Shown: positions 52,781 through 62,385, numbered from the stretch's first letter. The stretch is DNA of 64,000 nucleotides from Rivularia sp034931125 (GCF_034931125.1 NZ_JAYGHM010000006.1:1-64000), one strand, 5' to 3'. Notes: a model not told the origin generated them from the sequence alone. Program-made: numbers and translations.

Positions 52781-54004
52781 TTAAGAAGGTTCAACCCAAC
52801 GTTCATCGGCTTTAATCAAGTTTATCAATTCCTCCACGCCTTTATCTTCAGGAACCTTCTTAATTTCTTCTCTCCCCCTGTAAAGTGATATGAAGCCGGG
52901 AGTCTTGCCAACATAACCGTAATCAGCATCAGCCATTTCTCCGGGACCGTTGACAATACAACCCATAACTGCAATATCTAATCCCGTGAGATGGTTGGTT
53001 GCTTCGCGGACTTTGTGCAGCACTTCTTCTAAATTGAATAAAGTGCGACCGCAGGAAGGACAAGCAACGTATTCTACCATCGTTTTACGCAATCCCAAAG
53101 CCTGCAAAATACTGTAGCAAACTGGAATTTCTTTTTCCGGTGCTTCGGTCAGGGACACGCGAATTGTATCGCCAATTCCATCGGCGAGCAAGGTGGCAAT
53201 GCCAGCGGTAGACTTAATGCGTCCGTATTCCCCGTCTCCAGCTTCCGTAACTCCTAAATGCAAAGGATAATCCATACCCTCATCATCCATTCGTTGAGCC
53301 ATCAACCGATAAGCAGCCAACATTACCGGCACTCGTGAAGCCTTCAGTGAAATTACGATGTTATGAAAATCTAAGGATTCACAAATGCGAATAAATTCCA
53401 ACGCCGATTCTACCATCCCTTCAGGAGTATCCCCGTAGGTAAACAGCATTCGTTCGGCAAGGGAACCGTGGTTTACCCCGATTCGCATAGCTTTTCCTTG
53501 GTCGCGTAGGGAAACAACCAAAGGTTTGAGAGTTTCGGCAATTTTATCGCCAATTTCGTCAAATTCAGAGGTCGTATACTCAGTTCGATTGAGTTCTGGC
53601 TTTTCAAATACGTACAAACCCGGATTAATCCGTACTTTTTCAATATGCTTGGCAACTTCCAAAGCAATTTTCATCCCGTTATGATGTACGTCGGCAACAA
53701 TTGGCACATCCTGGTAAGTTTGCTTTAACTTTTGTTTAATTTCAGCTAAAGCTTTAGCATGAGCCATACTCGGTACGGTGACTCGGACAATTTCGCAGCC
53801 GATTTCATGTAAGCGACGAATACCAGCCACGGAACCGGCAATATCGAGAGTATCCTCATTAATCATCGACTGCACCACCACGGGGTATCCTCCCCCAATG
53901 GTGACATCTCCGACCCTTACAGGACGGGTTTCGCGCCGCTTAATAGTGGTTTCAAAAGCGGGAGTCGTAGACGCGCTAGTTGTTGGTGTTGGCAGGGTTT
54001 GCAT
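52781..54004 (-). CDS. ispG: (E)-4-hydroxy-3-methylbut-2-enyl-diphosphate synthase
   Basis: An iron-sulfur enzyme of the MEP isoprenoid pathway, converting MEcPP to HMBPP, with ferredoxin as donor in cyanobacteria. The TIM-barrel half has VRVGDVTIGGGYPVVVQSMI and the C-terminal half has the cluster cysteines in CPSCGRTLF and GCIVNGPGEM. The 407-residue length is right for the bacterial-plant type. ispD, an earlier step of the same pathway, is 7.6 kb away and not linked. The gene is probably monocistronic. Confidence 0.97.
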   Translation of the reverse strand: MQTLPTPTTSASTTPAFETTIKRRETRPVRVGDVTIGGGYPVVVQSMINEDTLDIAGSVAGIRRLHEIGCEIVRVTVPSMAHAKALAEIKQKLKQTYQDVPIVADVHHNGMKIALEVAKHIEKVRINPGLYVFEKPELNRTEYTTSEFDEIGDKIAETLKPLVVSLRDQGKAMRIGVNHGSLAERMLFTYGDTPEGMVESALEFIRICESLDFHNIVISLKASRVPVMLAAYRLMAQRMDDEGMDYPLHLGVTEAGDGEYGRIKSTAGIATLLADGIGDTIRVSLTEAPEKEIPVCYSILQALGLRKTMVEYVACPSCGRTLFNLEEVLHKVREATNHLTGLDIAVMGCIVNGPGEMADADYGYVGKTPGFISLYRGREEIKKVPEDKGVEELINLIKADERWVEPS

Positions 54005-54299
54005 AACCTGTTTAGGTAAAATTCTGTAGCGAAGATATCAAATTTTCAAACATTCTGTTTTTTAGATTGCCACAATTAAGGCGGTTTAGATGTTAATTTT
54101 CTTGGAAAAAAGCTAATAATTTAGAATATAGCGGTTTTAATATAGTTAATTAAATAGCTACCTAGATATAAACTATACAGCAAATACTTTGAAGGATGAT
54201 TATATTTACTATTTACCACTCGGATATCTAGCGAGCGAGACTATATAGCGAGCGAGACGCTCGCACTACAAGATAAAAAATAATAATTGTAGAGACGAT
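54005..54299. other. repeat-bearing spacer upstream of ispG
   Basis: It holds a lone TATAGCGGTTTT element end (54126-54138), two GCGAGCGAGAC units near 54230-54265 and a GTAGAGACGATCGCC at 54289-54303. It presumably contains the ispG promoter on the minus strand. No gene is visible. Confidence 0.5.
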
Positions 54300-54602
54300 C
54301 GCCTTGTAGAATTACTCACTTTGAGCCTTCAACAGCCACCGCTTGCGGCTCATACCTATCGCTACATTTAAGATTTTATAGCAACCTTACCGACTCCAGA
54401 AGAAATCGCTAATTTTCGTCCCACTCCTGAAATGCAAAACCGTTTGCGCCTTCTTTTAGAACGTAGTAAAGCAGGTGATATAAACGAACAAGAAAGTATG
54501 GAGCTTGATGAATATGAGCGGATTGAATATTTAGTAATTATGCTAAAATCAGGTAATTTAAAGAATATCGAAAGTCTTCGTAGTCTTCGTAGGTTGGGTT
54601 GA
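54300..54602 (+). pseudogene. interrupted conserved cyanobacterial gene
   Basis: The frame reads LVELLTLSLQQPPLAAHTYR, then YI, a TAA stop at 54369-54371, then DFIATLPTPEEIANFRPTPE and MQNRLRLLLERSKAGD, ending near LVIMLKSGNLKNI. This is the C-terminal two thirds of a protein common in cyanobacteria (from memory, DYILDFIASNPTPEEIANFRPT-like). The 5' end is lost into a GTAGAGACG repeat. The native stop has been replaced by codons from a GTAGGTTGGGTTGA palindrome. Confidence 0.65.
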
Positions 54603-54667
54603 GGAACGAAACCCAACATAGCTTTTTCATAAATTGTTAGGTTTCACTTCTTTCTACCCAACCTACA
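54591..54667. repeat. palindromic GTTGGGTT element
   Basis: GTAGGTTGGGTTGAGG at the left pairs with the right end CTACCCAACCTAC. Internal AACCCAACA and TTAGGTTTCAC arms add a second stem. It belongs to the family at 22023, 36229 and 36481. Confidence 0.65.
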
Positions 54668-54830
54668 AACTATAAAATTAAATAAAAAGATGTTCATATT
54701 AAGCTGTATATCTATTAGTAAACTTACTTAATAACTGTCAAACTATAATACGTGAATACGCAAATTTCCCCTTGAAAATAAAATTTATATCCTGCCAAAA
54801 TCTATACAAAGGGTATATTCGGGAATATTA

Positions 54831-56423
54831 ATGCGTAATAATCTCAACTTAAAGACAGTGGTGCAGAATCGTATTGGTAGTGTTATCAGATTTATGATGA
54901 CAAGCTCCGTTGCTTGCTTCACAGCAACTTTATCAAATTGGATGGACTATCAATACTACTGGAATGGAACTATATATCGGACTCAAACCGTTGATTTCAA
55001 TATTTTATCTCACACGTTACCCACTAAACTATCTTATGCATTGCAAAAAAAAGACCTTGATGAGTTACAAGAAACTTTAAATAGTAGTTATGGTTTTTTT
55101 GGATTAGTTGTAACTGATTGTAGAATAGAAGAAAAAAATTGTCTTAATCAAAAAATTTTATATTCAACTAAATCATATAGAAGCTGGAAGACACAACTTA
55201 AGCCCGAAGATTTGTTACTGTATCCGTATGACTTATTAAGAAATCCACCTCCTCTATTAACTGAATCAAAATATGATAGTCCTCGTACTGAAGAGCGAAC
55301 TGATACTGGCAAGGAAAACGCCGGAAGGATTATAGGAAGAGTATATTACATACGAGGTATTTCCCCGAGTTTCTTAGAAGACTATCAACGTTGGGTAAAA
55401 AAACCTTTGAGTACAAGTGGAGCGCATAAAGATTATTCTTTAACAATGGCTCTTTTTTTAGTAGGAGGGTTTGCTTCGTGGATTATTATCGAATTTTTGA
55501 TTTACAAACGAAAAATTCAAGAGCAATTACACCAAAATAAATTAGAACATACAGATAAACAATATAAAAAGTTATTGTATCAGTTCAAGCAAGAGCTAAA
55601 GCGTAATCAGAATAAACAGGAAGAAGTTTCCCTTCAATTACCAGACCAACAACGAAAGATTGATGAATTACACCATCATAATCAAATACTCATACAACGA
55701 ATTTCTAAATTAAATAATGATTTAAATAGTCAATCAAGCAATCAAAATAATAAGTTAGAAGAATTAAAACTATTAAAAAAACAACTTTTAGAATCTCAGC
55801 AGAGGGAATCAGAAGCAAAAAATAATGTTAACAATTTTTATTCATTAATTAACGATTTAAAGCAAAGAGAAAAGAGCAACATTCAACGAATAAAAACTTT
55901 AGAGCAGCAATCATCACAATTAAAAAATCTAAATGCTTCTCTAATAACTTTAGAACCTAATGGACAAGATTTAGATATTACACAATTACGAGACGAATTA
56001 GGAATGGAGAATATTTTAAACGAAGGTGTAATTAAAAGTATATTTTATCGTGACCGCTATTTATTTGGTAAAGGAGCAAGTATACTTGCTAATATTTTGA
56101 CAGGGAATTGGCTTAAATCAACATCATATATAAAAATCAAAGTACTTGAAAAAGATAATACGCCTGCTCATTTACGTAAATATGAATTAGAAAATTGTCT
56201 CAATCAATTTACTAATAAAGGAATTATTGTAAAGGTTGAAGTTCAACCTCTAAGTTGTAGAGATTATTTCGATCATGCACGACTGCTAGAAATTGAAAGA
56301 ACAGATGGTCAAAAATACCAAATTATTTTTGACCAAGGAATGGATTTCATACAATTTAACCTATCTAGCAATACATATAGTATAAAAACGCCTACATATT
56401 TAACAATAATCAAGCAAAATTAA
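54831..56423 (+). CDS. membrane protein with coiled coil and MIT-C-like terminal domain
   Basis: 530 residues, not assigned to a family. A weak membrane segment near residues 18-38 and a strong one near 203-226 (SLTMALFLVGGFASWIIIEF) enclose a probable external domain with two Cys pairs. Residues about 230-375 are a long Gln/Asn/Lys-rich coiled coil. The C-terminal 130 residues end with CRDYFDHARLLEIERTDGQK, then YQIIFDQGMDFIQF. This resembles, loosely, the HDR...GW.I....GLD.F pattern of MIT C-terminal (MITD1-type) domains. The neighbour 14 bp downstream is an isochorismatase-fold gene, so they may be an operon. Confidence 0.75.
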   Translation: MRNNLNLKTVVQNRIGSVIRFMMTSSVACFTATLSNWMDYQYYWNGTIYRTQTVDFNILSHTLPTKLSYALQKKDLDELQETLNSSYGFFGLVVTDCRIEEKNCLNQKILYSTKSYRSWKTQLKPEDLLLYPYDLLRNPPPLLTESKYDSPRTEERTDTGKENAGRIIGRVYYIRGISPSFLEDYQRWVKKPLSTSGAHKDYSLTMALFLVGGFASWIIIEFLIYKRKIQEQLHQNKLEHTDKQYKKLLYQFKQELKRNQNKQEEVSLQLPDQQRKIDELHHHNQILIQRISKLNNDLNSQSSNQNNKLEELKLLKKQLLESQQRESEAKNNVNNFYSLINDLKQREKSNIQRIKTLEQQSSQLKNLNASLITLEPNGQDLDITQLRDELGMENILNEGVIKSIFYRDRYLFGKGASILANILTGNWLKSTSYIKIKVLEKDNTPAHLRKYELENCLNQFTNKGIIVKVEVQPLSCRDYFDHARLLEIERTDGQKYQIIFDQGMDFIQFNLSSNTYSIKTPTYLTIIKQN

Positions 56424-56437
56424 ACTTAAATATAAAA

Positions 56438-57442
56438 ATGAACCCCCAACTCCCCATTCCTCCACATTTCAACCCTGCAAAAGTCGGCGAAATATGGCGG
56501 GTACCTTACCAACAACGCTCCACCGAAGCTGAAGCATGGGCAAAACAACACGATATCAAACCCGCATCGCAAGATAAAAGCCGGGTTTGTCTGCTGTTAA
56601 TCGATGTGCAAAACACTTTTTGTATTCCCGATTTTGAATTATTTGTTGGTGGCAAGTCGGGGAAAGGTGCCGTAGAAGATAACGTGCGTCTGTGTCAATT
56701 TATCTATCGTAATTTAAGTGAAATTACCACAATCGTACCTACGATGGATACTCACACGGCAATGCAAATTTTCCATCCGGTATTTTGGGTAAATTCCGCA
56801 GGGGAACATCCGATTCCTTCGGCTACTAATATTGTTCCTGATGATATTGATAATGGTAATTGGCAGGTTAACCCAGCGGTTAGCTTCAGTTTGGGATATG
56901 ACTACGAATTTTTAGAAAAATACGCTTATCACTACGTCACAAAACTCACCGACAACGGTAAATATCCCCTCACCGTTTGGTCTTATCATTCCATGTTGGG
57001 TGGAATCGGTCATGCTTTGGTTTCCGCTGTGGAAGAAGCGATATTTTTTCACTCCATCGCTCGCAACTCTCAAGCACAATTTGAGATTAAGGGGAATAAT
57101 CCTTTAACTGAAAATTATTCGGTATTAAGTCCGGAAGTATTACAAAGTTTTGATAATCGTGCGATCGCAGAAAAAAATAGTCGTTTAATTAAACAGCTTC
57201 TAAATTTTGATCGAGTCATCATTGCCGGACAAGCCAAAAGTCACTGTGTAGCTTGGACGATTGATGATTTATTAACAGATATTAAGCAAATAGATATTAA
57301 TCTTGCCAAAAAAATCTATCTCCTCGAAGATTGCACCTCACCAGTGGTAATACCTGGAGTTGTGGATTATACGGAACAAGCCGACGCTGCATTTAAGCGA
57401 TTTGCAGATGCGGGAATGCGGGTGATTAAGGTTAAAGGTTAG
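56438..57442 (+). CDS. isochorismatase-fold cysteine hydrolase
   Basis: 334 residues, about a third longer than typical nicotinamidases and isochorismatases. The catalytic Asp is in CLLLIDVQNTF (about residue 56) and the Cys in GQAKSHCVAWTIDD near residue 265, with HTAMQIFHP in place of the metal-site loop. Family members hydrolyse nicotinamide, isochorismate or ureidomalonate-type amides; the substrate here is not clear. It starts 14 bp after the coiled-coil membrane protein. Two repeat elements follow. Confidence 0.85.
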   Translation: MNPQLPIPPHFNPAKVGEIWRVPYQQRSTEAEAWAKQHDIKPASQDKSRVCLLLIDVQNTFCIPDFELFVGGKSGKGAVEDNVRLCQFIYRNLSEITTIVPTMDTHTAMQIFHPVFWVNSAGEHPIPSATNIVPDDIDNGNWQVNPAVSFSLGYDYEFLEKYAYHYVTKLTDNGKYPLTVWSYHSMLGGIGHALVSAVEEAIFFHSIARNSQAQFEIKGNNPLTENYSVLSPEVLQSFDNRAIAEKNSRLIKQLLNFDRVIIAGQAKSHCVAWTIDDLLTDIKQIDINLAKKIYLLEDCTSPVVIPGVVDYTEQADAAFKRFADAGMRVIKVKG

Positions 57443-57510
57443 AGGTTAAAGGTAAAGGTTAGGAGTTATGAGTGAGGAATTATAGAAATTTGGATTTTGG
57501 ATTTTATATT

Positions 57511-57564
57511 AGCCCACGAAGGTGGGCTTTGCTTGTGTAGCCCCAGACTTCCAGTCTGAGGGCT
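57511..57564. repeat. double-hairpin dispersed repeat, copy 4
   Basis: AGCCCACGAAGGTGGGCTTTGCTTGTGTAGCC, split as AGCCCACGAAGGTGGGCT and TTGCTTGTGTAGCC, then a different right hairpin CAGACTTCCAGTCTG. Compared with copies 2 and 3, the left half is compensated (AGCCC/GGGCT) and keeps the stem. It lies 69 bp after the isochorismatase gene. Confidence 0.75.
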
Positions 57565-57623
57565 ATTTCTATTAATTATTAATGCTTACCTCCAATGCCC
57601 AATTCCCAATGCCCCATGCCCAA

Positions 57624-58514
57624 TTACTTTAAATACTCAGAAGGATCTTTCGCTACCCAACCCAGAGACGAACTGGAACGTATTTCAAAGTGAAGATGAG
57701 GTTGCTTGACAGTTGGTGTTCCGGTGGCTCCAACGGTTCCTAATAAGTCGCCTTTATTTACTTCCTTACCGACGCTAACTTTGATATCCTGAAGATGGGC
57801 ATAGCGGCTTTGCAGTCCGTTGCTGTGATTGATTATGACTAAGTTGCCATAAGAACCTTGCTTCTCGGCAAATACTACTACTCCTTTACCAACTACTGTT
57901 ACCGAGGTTCCAGGTTGTGCTGACAAATCTATACCGCTGTGGAAGAAAACATCACCGTTACTCGGATTTATTTGCCATCCGTAGGGGAAAGCCACAGTAG
58001 CTTTTTCTGGTAACGGATACCCAGTTAATTTATTAGAATTGGAAACAGTATCGAGTACGTTCGATTCGGCTTGAGTCGAATTTGGTGATTTCTTCAGTTC
58101 TGGAACAAAAACGACTTGAGGATTTTCTTGACAACCATTGATTTCAAAAAGCGCATCGACACGGATTTTGTGTTTTGCTGCTATTTCTCGTAAAGTTTGT
58201 CCCCTAGGCACTTTTTCAACAATGCCATCATAAGGAGGGATGATTAAATTTTGACCTACAGTAACTTTACCGTTACGTATTGTCGGATTCATGCGGATAA
58301 TAGTTGCAGGAGTAATATCATAACTTTGAGCTATGGTTTCTAAAGTTTCTGCTACTGCTACTTGGTGACGCACAAATCGCTCCAAGGCTGGAGTTGGACA
58401 TCTTTCTTCTGACTGCGCGGCAGCTAAGTTAGGGAATGTAGATATTAACCCAAATATACCGACCAAACTATAAAACAAGACTGAACAAGAACGAAAGCTC
58501 ATGTATATAAACAA
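57624..58514 (-). CDS. LysM-containing M23 metallopeptidase
   Basis: A secreted peptidoglycan endopeptidase. Signal sequence about 1-33, then two LysM-like modules (about 50-95 and 98-128, YDITPATIIRMNPTIRNGKV; PRGQTLREIAAKHKIRVDAL). The M23 domain spans about 180-290, with zinc ligands H-x3-D (HSGID) and HLHFE, and NHSNGLQSRYAHL between. 296 residues. LytM-like enzymes remodel cell wall during division; some are inactive activators, but here the metal ligands are kept. Confidence 0.93.
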   Translation of the reverse strand: MFIYMSFRSCSVLFYSLVGIFGLISTFPNLAAAQSEERCPTPALERFVRHQVAVAETLETIAQSYDITPATIIRMNPTIRNGKVTVGQNLIIPPYDGIVEKVPRGQTLREIAAKHKIRVDALFEINGCQENPQVVFVPELKKSPNSTQAESNVLDTVSNSNKLTGYPLPEKATVAFPYGWQINPSNGDVFFHSGIDLSAQPGTSVTVVGKGVVVFAEKQGSYGNLVIINHSNGLQSRYAHLQDIKVSVGKEVNKGDLLGTVGATGTPTVKQPHLHFEIRSSSSLGWVAKDPSEYLK

Positions 58515-58846
58515 TGATAAGTTTATTTATAAGTTATTTTAAATACTTAGTAGCTTAGCAATTGTCAATTTACAATTATGTCACGAAGCCGCACCGCTAA
58601 CGGTGAATGTGCCACTCTAAGCTATGCAATTTATTAATTTATCAACCATAATTAAGCTACGGACTTATTTTTGAAGTTAATATTTTATTATAAATCCAAA
58701 ATTCCAAAATTGATTGATTCCGATTAATCTTAATATTCAAAGCTATTTTTTTATTTTTTTGTTTTCACGTTTATTCGTCAACTGATTCATAAGTTGAATA
58801 CACTTATAAATTAGCATCTGCATTGCTGTCTTTGAGCGTTATAGTT
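58515..58846. other. AT-rich divergent spacer
   Basis: Between the minus-strand M23 gene and the plus-strand Deg protease gene. It holds CCGCACCGCTAACGGTGAATGTGCC, split as CCGCACCGCTAACGGTG and AATGTGCC, a small hairpin, and ATCCAAAATTCC repeats. Both promoters should be here; none is obvious. Confidence 0.5.
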
Positions 58847-60052
58847 ATGAAGTTATCTGTAAAGCAACTGGCTGTTTCCCTTTCTTTACTGGCAATCGGT
58901 GGTGGTGCAGGTCTATTTGCAAGCCGCTTTTTATTGCCACAAAGTCCCTCTTTTCATGATTTCAAAAATGTTACAGTAGCTTTACCTCCAGAAGCTGTTA
59001 TCAACCGTCCGATAGGAGAATCTGGTGGCAGTAATGAAGGTGGTGAAATGAATTTTATTGCTACCGCAGTACAAAAAACTGGATCTGCGGTAGTACGAAT
59101 TAATGCTACTCGTAAAGTAGCAAATCCGATATCAGACGCATTAAAAAATCCTCTCCTGCGCCGTTTTTTTGGAGAAGATGAACAACCATTTCCTCAAGAA
59201 CGAATTGAGCGGGGTACCGGATCTGGTTTTATATTAAGTGACGATGGAAAATTGTTAACTAATGCTCACGTAGTATCAGATACAGATACCGTACAGGTAA
59301 CGCTCAAGGACGGTCGCACTTTTGAAGGTAAAGTAGTTGGTGTTGATAAAGTCACAGATGTGGCTGTGGTGAAAATTCCTGCGTCAAAATTACCCAACGT
59401 CAAAATAGGAAGTTCTCGAAACTTGATTCCGGGACAATGGGCGATCGCCATTGGTAATCCCTTGGGTTTAGATAATACTGTGACAATTGGAATTATTAGC
59501 GCTACTGACCGTACCAGCGCTCAAGTAGGTGTTCCAGATAAGCGAGTTAGCTTTATACAAACTGATGCGGCAATTAACCCCGGAAATTCTGGCGGACCTT
59601 TACTAAATTCTAAAGGTGAGGTAATTGGTGTTAATACGGCGATTCGCGCCGATGCACAAGGTTTAGGGTTTGCAATTCCCATCGAAACTGCGGCTCGTAT
59701 CGCGAATGAATTATTTTCTAAAGGAGAGGTACAACATCCATTCCTTGGTATCGAAATGGTGGATTTAACTCCTGCTAAAAAAAAGCAGCTCGATCAAGAA
59801 ACATCGCTGCAATTGAAGCAAGAAACTGGCATTTTGGTTAGAAGAATTACAGATGATTCCCCTGCAAAAGAAGCTGGACTACTTCCTGGGGACATTATTG
59901 AAAAAATTAACAAAAAACCCGTCAAATCTTCTGCACAAGTACAAAAATTCGTTGAATCTTCAACTGTAGGAGATATTTTGCAAATTCAAATTAAACGGGA
60001 TGGTAAGCTGCAAACTTTTAAAGTCCAATCCGGCGTTTATCCCTCCCCATAG
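58847..60052 (+). CDS. Deg/HtrA-type serine protease
   Basis: A trypsin-like protease with one PDZ domain, 402 residues from the ATG at 58847. The catalytic triad is H141 (NAHVV), D171 (VTDVAVVKI) and S248 (NPGNSGGPLL). One N-terminal membrane segment (about 5-26) anchors or exports it; the PDZ domain covers about 295-395 (FLGIEMVDLTPAKKKQL, DSPAKEAGLLPGDIIEKI). The TTG at 58823 adds an unsupported MLSLSVIV. HhoA/HhoB/HtrA of Synechocystis degrade damaged envelope proteins; which of them is closest cannot be told. Confidence 0.94.
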   Translation: MKLSVKQLAVSLSLLAIGGGAGLFASRFLLPQSPSFHDFKNVTVALPPEAVINRPIGESGGSNEGGEMNFIATAVQKTGSAVVRINATRKVANPISDALKNPLLRRFFGEDEQPFPQERIERGTGSGFILSDDGKLLTNAHVVSDTDTVQVTLKDGRTFEGKVVGVDKVTDVAVVKIPASKLPNVKIGSSRNLIPGQWAIAIGNPLGLDNTVTIGIISATDRTSAQVGVPDKRVSFIQTDAAINPGNSGGPLLNSKGEVIGVNTAIRADAQGLGFAIPIETAARIANELFSKGEVQHPFLGIEMVDLTPAKKKQLDQETSLQLKQETGILVRRITDDSPAKEAGLLPGDIIEKINKKPVKSSAQVQKFVESSTVGDILQIQIKRDGKLQTFKVQSGVYPSP

Positions 60053-60200
60053 TTAAATAATAAAGGGCATGGGGGGTTAGGGATTGGGCATAGTTGGTAA
60101 TTGTTTTGCCAGAACCTTACTTACCACCGATCGCAATTTTTGATTTTCAGTTCAGAGAAATAGTTAGGAGCTAGGAGGAAGGTTAAGATACTGCCTCAAG

Positions 60201-60260
60201 TTATCGCAATTTATAGTCATAACCAGATAGCAATGAATCAATTAACGCTTCTTCGCTCAT
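60201..60260 (-). CDS. candidate 19-residue open reading frame
   Basis: On the minus strand TAGGAG precedes ATG (60258-60260) by nine bases, encoding MSEEALIDSLLSGYDYKLR and stop. It lies 21 bp after the DUF760 gene on the same strand. SGYDYKL resembles the N-terminus of QueA, so it might be a truncated gene start. Too short to be sure. Confidence 0.25.
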   Translation of the reverse strand: MSEEALIDSLLSGYDYKLR

Positions 60261-60281
60261 AACTATTTACTCCTATTAATC

Positions 60282-60632
60282 CTATTTACTAGTTAAATTA
60301 TCCAAATTCATCCTTTGTTCCATTTGGCGCAGGAAATACCCCGTCATCATTGCTGAAGCTAAGAGTCCAGCCAGATTATCCCTGTCTGTTGTCACCTGCA
60401 CATTAAAATTTGGTGGGGGTAACATTCCCACAAGCCCTTGGACGTTTTGCGAAATGATTTGTTTAATTTCGGGGCTGACAGACTGGGCTACCCGTGCTAA
60501 AACCTCGGGAGGTTGATGTTCAAGATATTTAAGCAACTGATTGGGATTTTCCTCAAGGTTGTCAAAAATATTTTGATTCGGGTGTTGGTCGAAGTTGTCA
60601 TTCAAAAAGTCGGGGTCAAACACCATTGGCAA
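60282..60632 (-). CDS. DUF760 family protein
   Basis: 116 residues with NPNQLLKYLEHQPPEVLARVAQ and QGLVGMLPPPNFNVQVTTDRD, marks of the DUF760 family of cyanobacteria and plastids. Mostly helical, no membrane segment, function unknown. Plant DUF760 members are regulated by light and are targets of chloroplast proteolysis, which says little here. The ATG at 60632 is preceded by MPMVF; a second Met at residue 3 is possible. Confidence 0.85.
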   Translation of the reverse strand: MPMVFDPDFLNDNFDQHPNQNIFDNLEENPNQLLKYLEHQPPEVLARVAQSVSPEIKQIISQNVQGLVGMLPPPNFNVQVTTDRDNLAGLLASAMMTGYFLRQMEQRMNLDNLTSK

Positions 60633-60847
60633 TTTATTCGCTGAGTTGCTAATCCTACTCTAAACCATACTTTGAGCATGAGACACCTTGACCGTGCCGG
60701 AATAATGCGGTAATTAGAATTTTCTGTTTCCAGGGATATAGGAGACTATATTGCAGTGTTACTAGGCATCCTAGCTATTTGTAGTCAAGAAGTTAATTTA
60801 ATCGCAAATTATATTTACTTTAAAAAAGTTTTACAAGTTTTACCGTT

Positions 60848-61414
60848 TTATGCGCTTTCCGCAGTTGCAATCGTTGCCGACTCTAACTCTAATTCGAGTT
60901 GTCGTTCCTGCTTGATATTAGAAAAAGGTTGGGGTAATTGGTCTATTTGAAAATATTGATGAAATTTGGGGGTGACTTGCAGCGAGAATGAGCGAGAATC
61001 GCCATTACGTCGTTTGCGGACAAAACCTAGCTCTACCAGTTCCGGAACGTGTTGATAAGCCCCCGAACCGCGTAGATTGATTAAATCACTTTGCAGCATC
61101 GGACTGTTAAGAGCGATCGCAGCCAAAGTTCTTAATGCTCCCACACCTAATTCCACAGGAATCATCGTTTGTACCAACTCATGAAAATCCGACCGCAATT
61201 GTAGACTATAGCCCTGCGGCGTTTCAATCACTTCCAAAGCGCTATCTCGACGAGCATATTCATCAATTAATTCGATTATCCCTTCCTCTGCCGTGGTGCG
61301 ATCGCACTTTGCATAATCAGCTATCTCACCGATTAACAAGGGTTTCCCCTTCAAGTACAGAATCGCTTCTATCTTTGAGGCCTCTACAGTCATGAGTTCT
61401 TTATCCAGTTTCAA
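60848..61414 (-). CDS. scpB: segregation and condensation protein B
   Basis: A winged-helix partner of ScpA and SMC in chromosome compaction. KIEAILYLKGKPLLIGEIADYAK and RTLAAIALNSPMLQSDLINLRGSGA are family marks of ScpB. 188 residues is usual for cyanobacteria. Neither scpA nor smc is in the window. It lies with a short gap before ispD on the same strand but is probably independent. Confidence 0.92.
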   Translation of the reverse strand: MKLDKELMTVEASKIEAILYLKGKPLLIGEIADYAKCDRTTAEEGIIELIDEYARRDSALEVIETPQGYSLQLRSDFHELVQTMIPVELGVGALRTLAAIALNSPMLQSDLINLRGSGAYQHVPELVELGFVRKRRNGDSRSFSLQVTPKFHQYFQIDQLPQPFSNIKQERQLELELESATIATAESA

Positions 61415-61519
61415 TTAATCGCAATGGACAATCCACAACTCAAGAAAACAAACTACAAGCAAGTTGGCACGGATAATACCATTTTATTAAATAAATGTCA
61501 ATTTTAATTGGGAATGGGA

Positions 61520-61646
61520 ATGGGTATGAGATTTTAGATTTTGGATTGTGAATTACGAGTTAGAAGTTATCTACTTGCCTTATCCCTTTGTGTTTCAATG
61601 TTCCCTACTCCTAACTCCCAACTCTTAACTCCTAACTCCTAACTCC
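61520..61646. repeat. short tandem repeats between ispD and scpB
   Basis: A run of TAACTCC/CTACTCC-type units fills the spacer, ending at the ispD stop. No gene. Confidence 0.7.
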
Positions 61647-62327
61647 CTACTCCCTACTCTTCAAAATAAATTCTGCGATCGCTAAATCCTGGGGAGTGGT
61701 AATTTTTAAATTAGTTTCTTCTCCCTGGACTATGGACACTTTTAGTCCGCATTTTTCAAATAAAGCAGCGTCATCGGTGACTTGCCAACCAATCTTCACA
61801 GCTTCTGTATGACATTGTTTTAATAATTTGACATTAAAGCCTTGAGGAGTTTGTGCGGCCCACAATTGCCGTCGGTCGGGTGTTGATTGAACTATATTAT
61901 TTTCATTGACAATTTTAATCGTGTCTTTCACTGGAACTGCGGCAATCAAACCGTCAGTACTTTTAAGAGTTTCGGCACACGAATCAAACAAATTTGGCGT
62001 AGCAAGACATCTTGCTCCATCGTGAATTAATACTTGCTCTGCTTGAGATGGCAATGCCCGCAAACCATTGTAAACCGATTCTTGACGAGTAGAACCACCT
62101 TGGATCAATTTTACTGGTTTGTTTAACTTCAACTGACCGATAATTTTCTCAAAGTCTTGCCAGTCATCCGGTTGAGAGATTATCCCAATCCAACTAACAT
62201 GATTAGCTGCTGTCGCTGCTTGGATAGTCCAGCCAATTATCGATTGTCCCAGCAAATTTAATAGCAGTTTATTCCGGTCACTGTTCATTCTTCTACCGCT
62301 TCCTGCTGCGGGAATTAATACATACAC
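61647..62327 (-). CDS. ispD: 2-C-methyl-D-erythritol 4-phosphate cytidylyltransferase
   Basis: The MEP-pathway enzyme that joins CTP to MEP. The N-terminal PAAGSGRRMNSDRNKLL, the VLIHDGARCLATPN and the PVKDTIK motifs are all present. The GTG at 62327 (VYVLIPAAG) is chosen as start, giving about 226 residues, the standard length. The longer frame from 62405 would add 26 residues encoded in GGGGACAA repeats and is not family-like. ispG is elsewhere in the window. Confidence 0.93.
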   Translation of the reverse strand: MYVLIPAAGSGRRMNSDRNKLLLNLLGQSIIGWTIQAATAANHVSWIGIISQPDDWQDFEKIIGQLKLNKPVKLIQGGSTRQESVYNGLRALPSQAEQVLIHDGARCLATPNLFDSCAETLKSTDGLIAAVPVKDTIKIVNENNIVQSTPDRRQLWAAQTPQGFNVKLLKQCHTEAVKIGWQVTDDAALFEKCGLKVSIVQGEETNLKITTPQDLAIAEFILKSRE

Positions 62328-62385
62328 TTTAATAATTCCTCGATTTAAATCAATAATATTTTTTATCGAACTTCGGGGGATGAGA

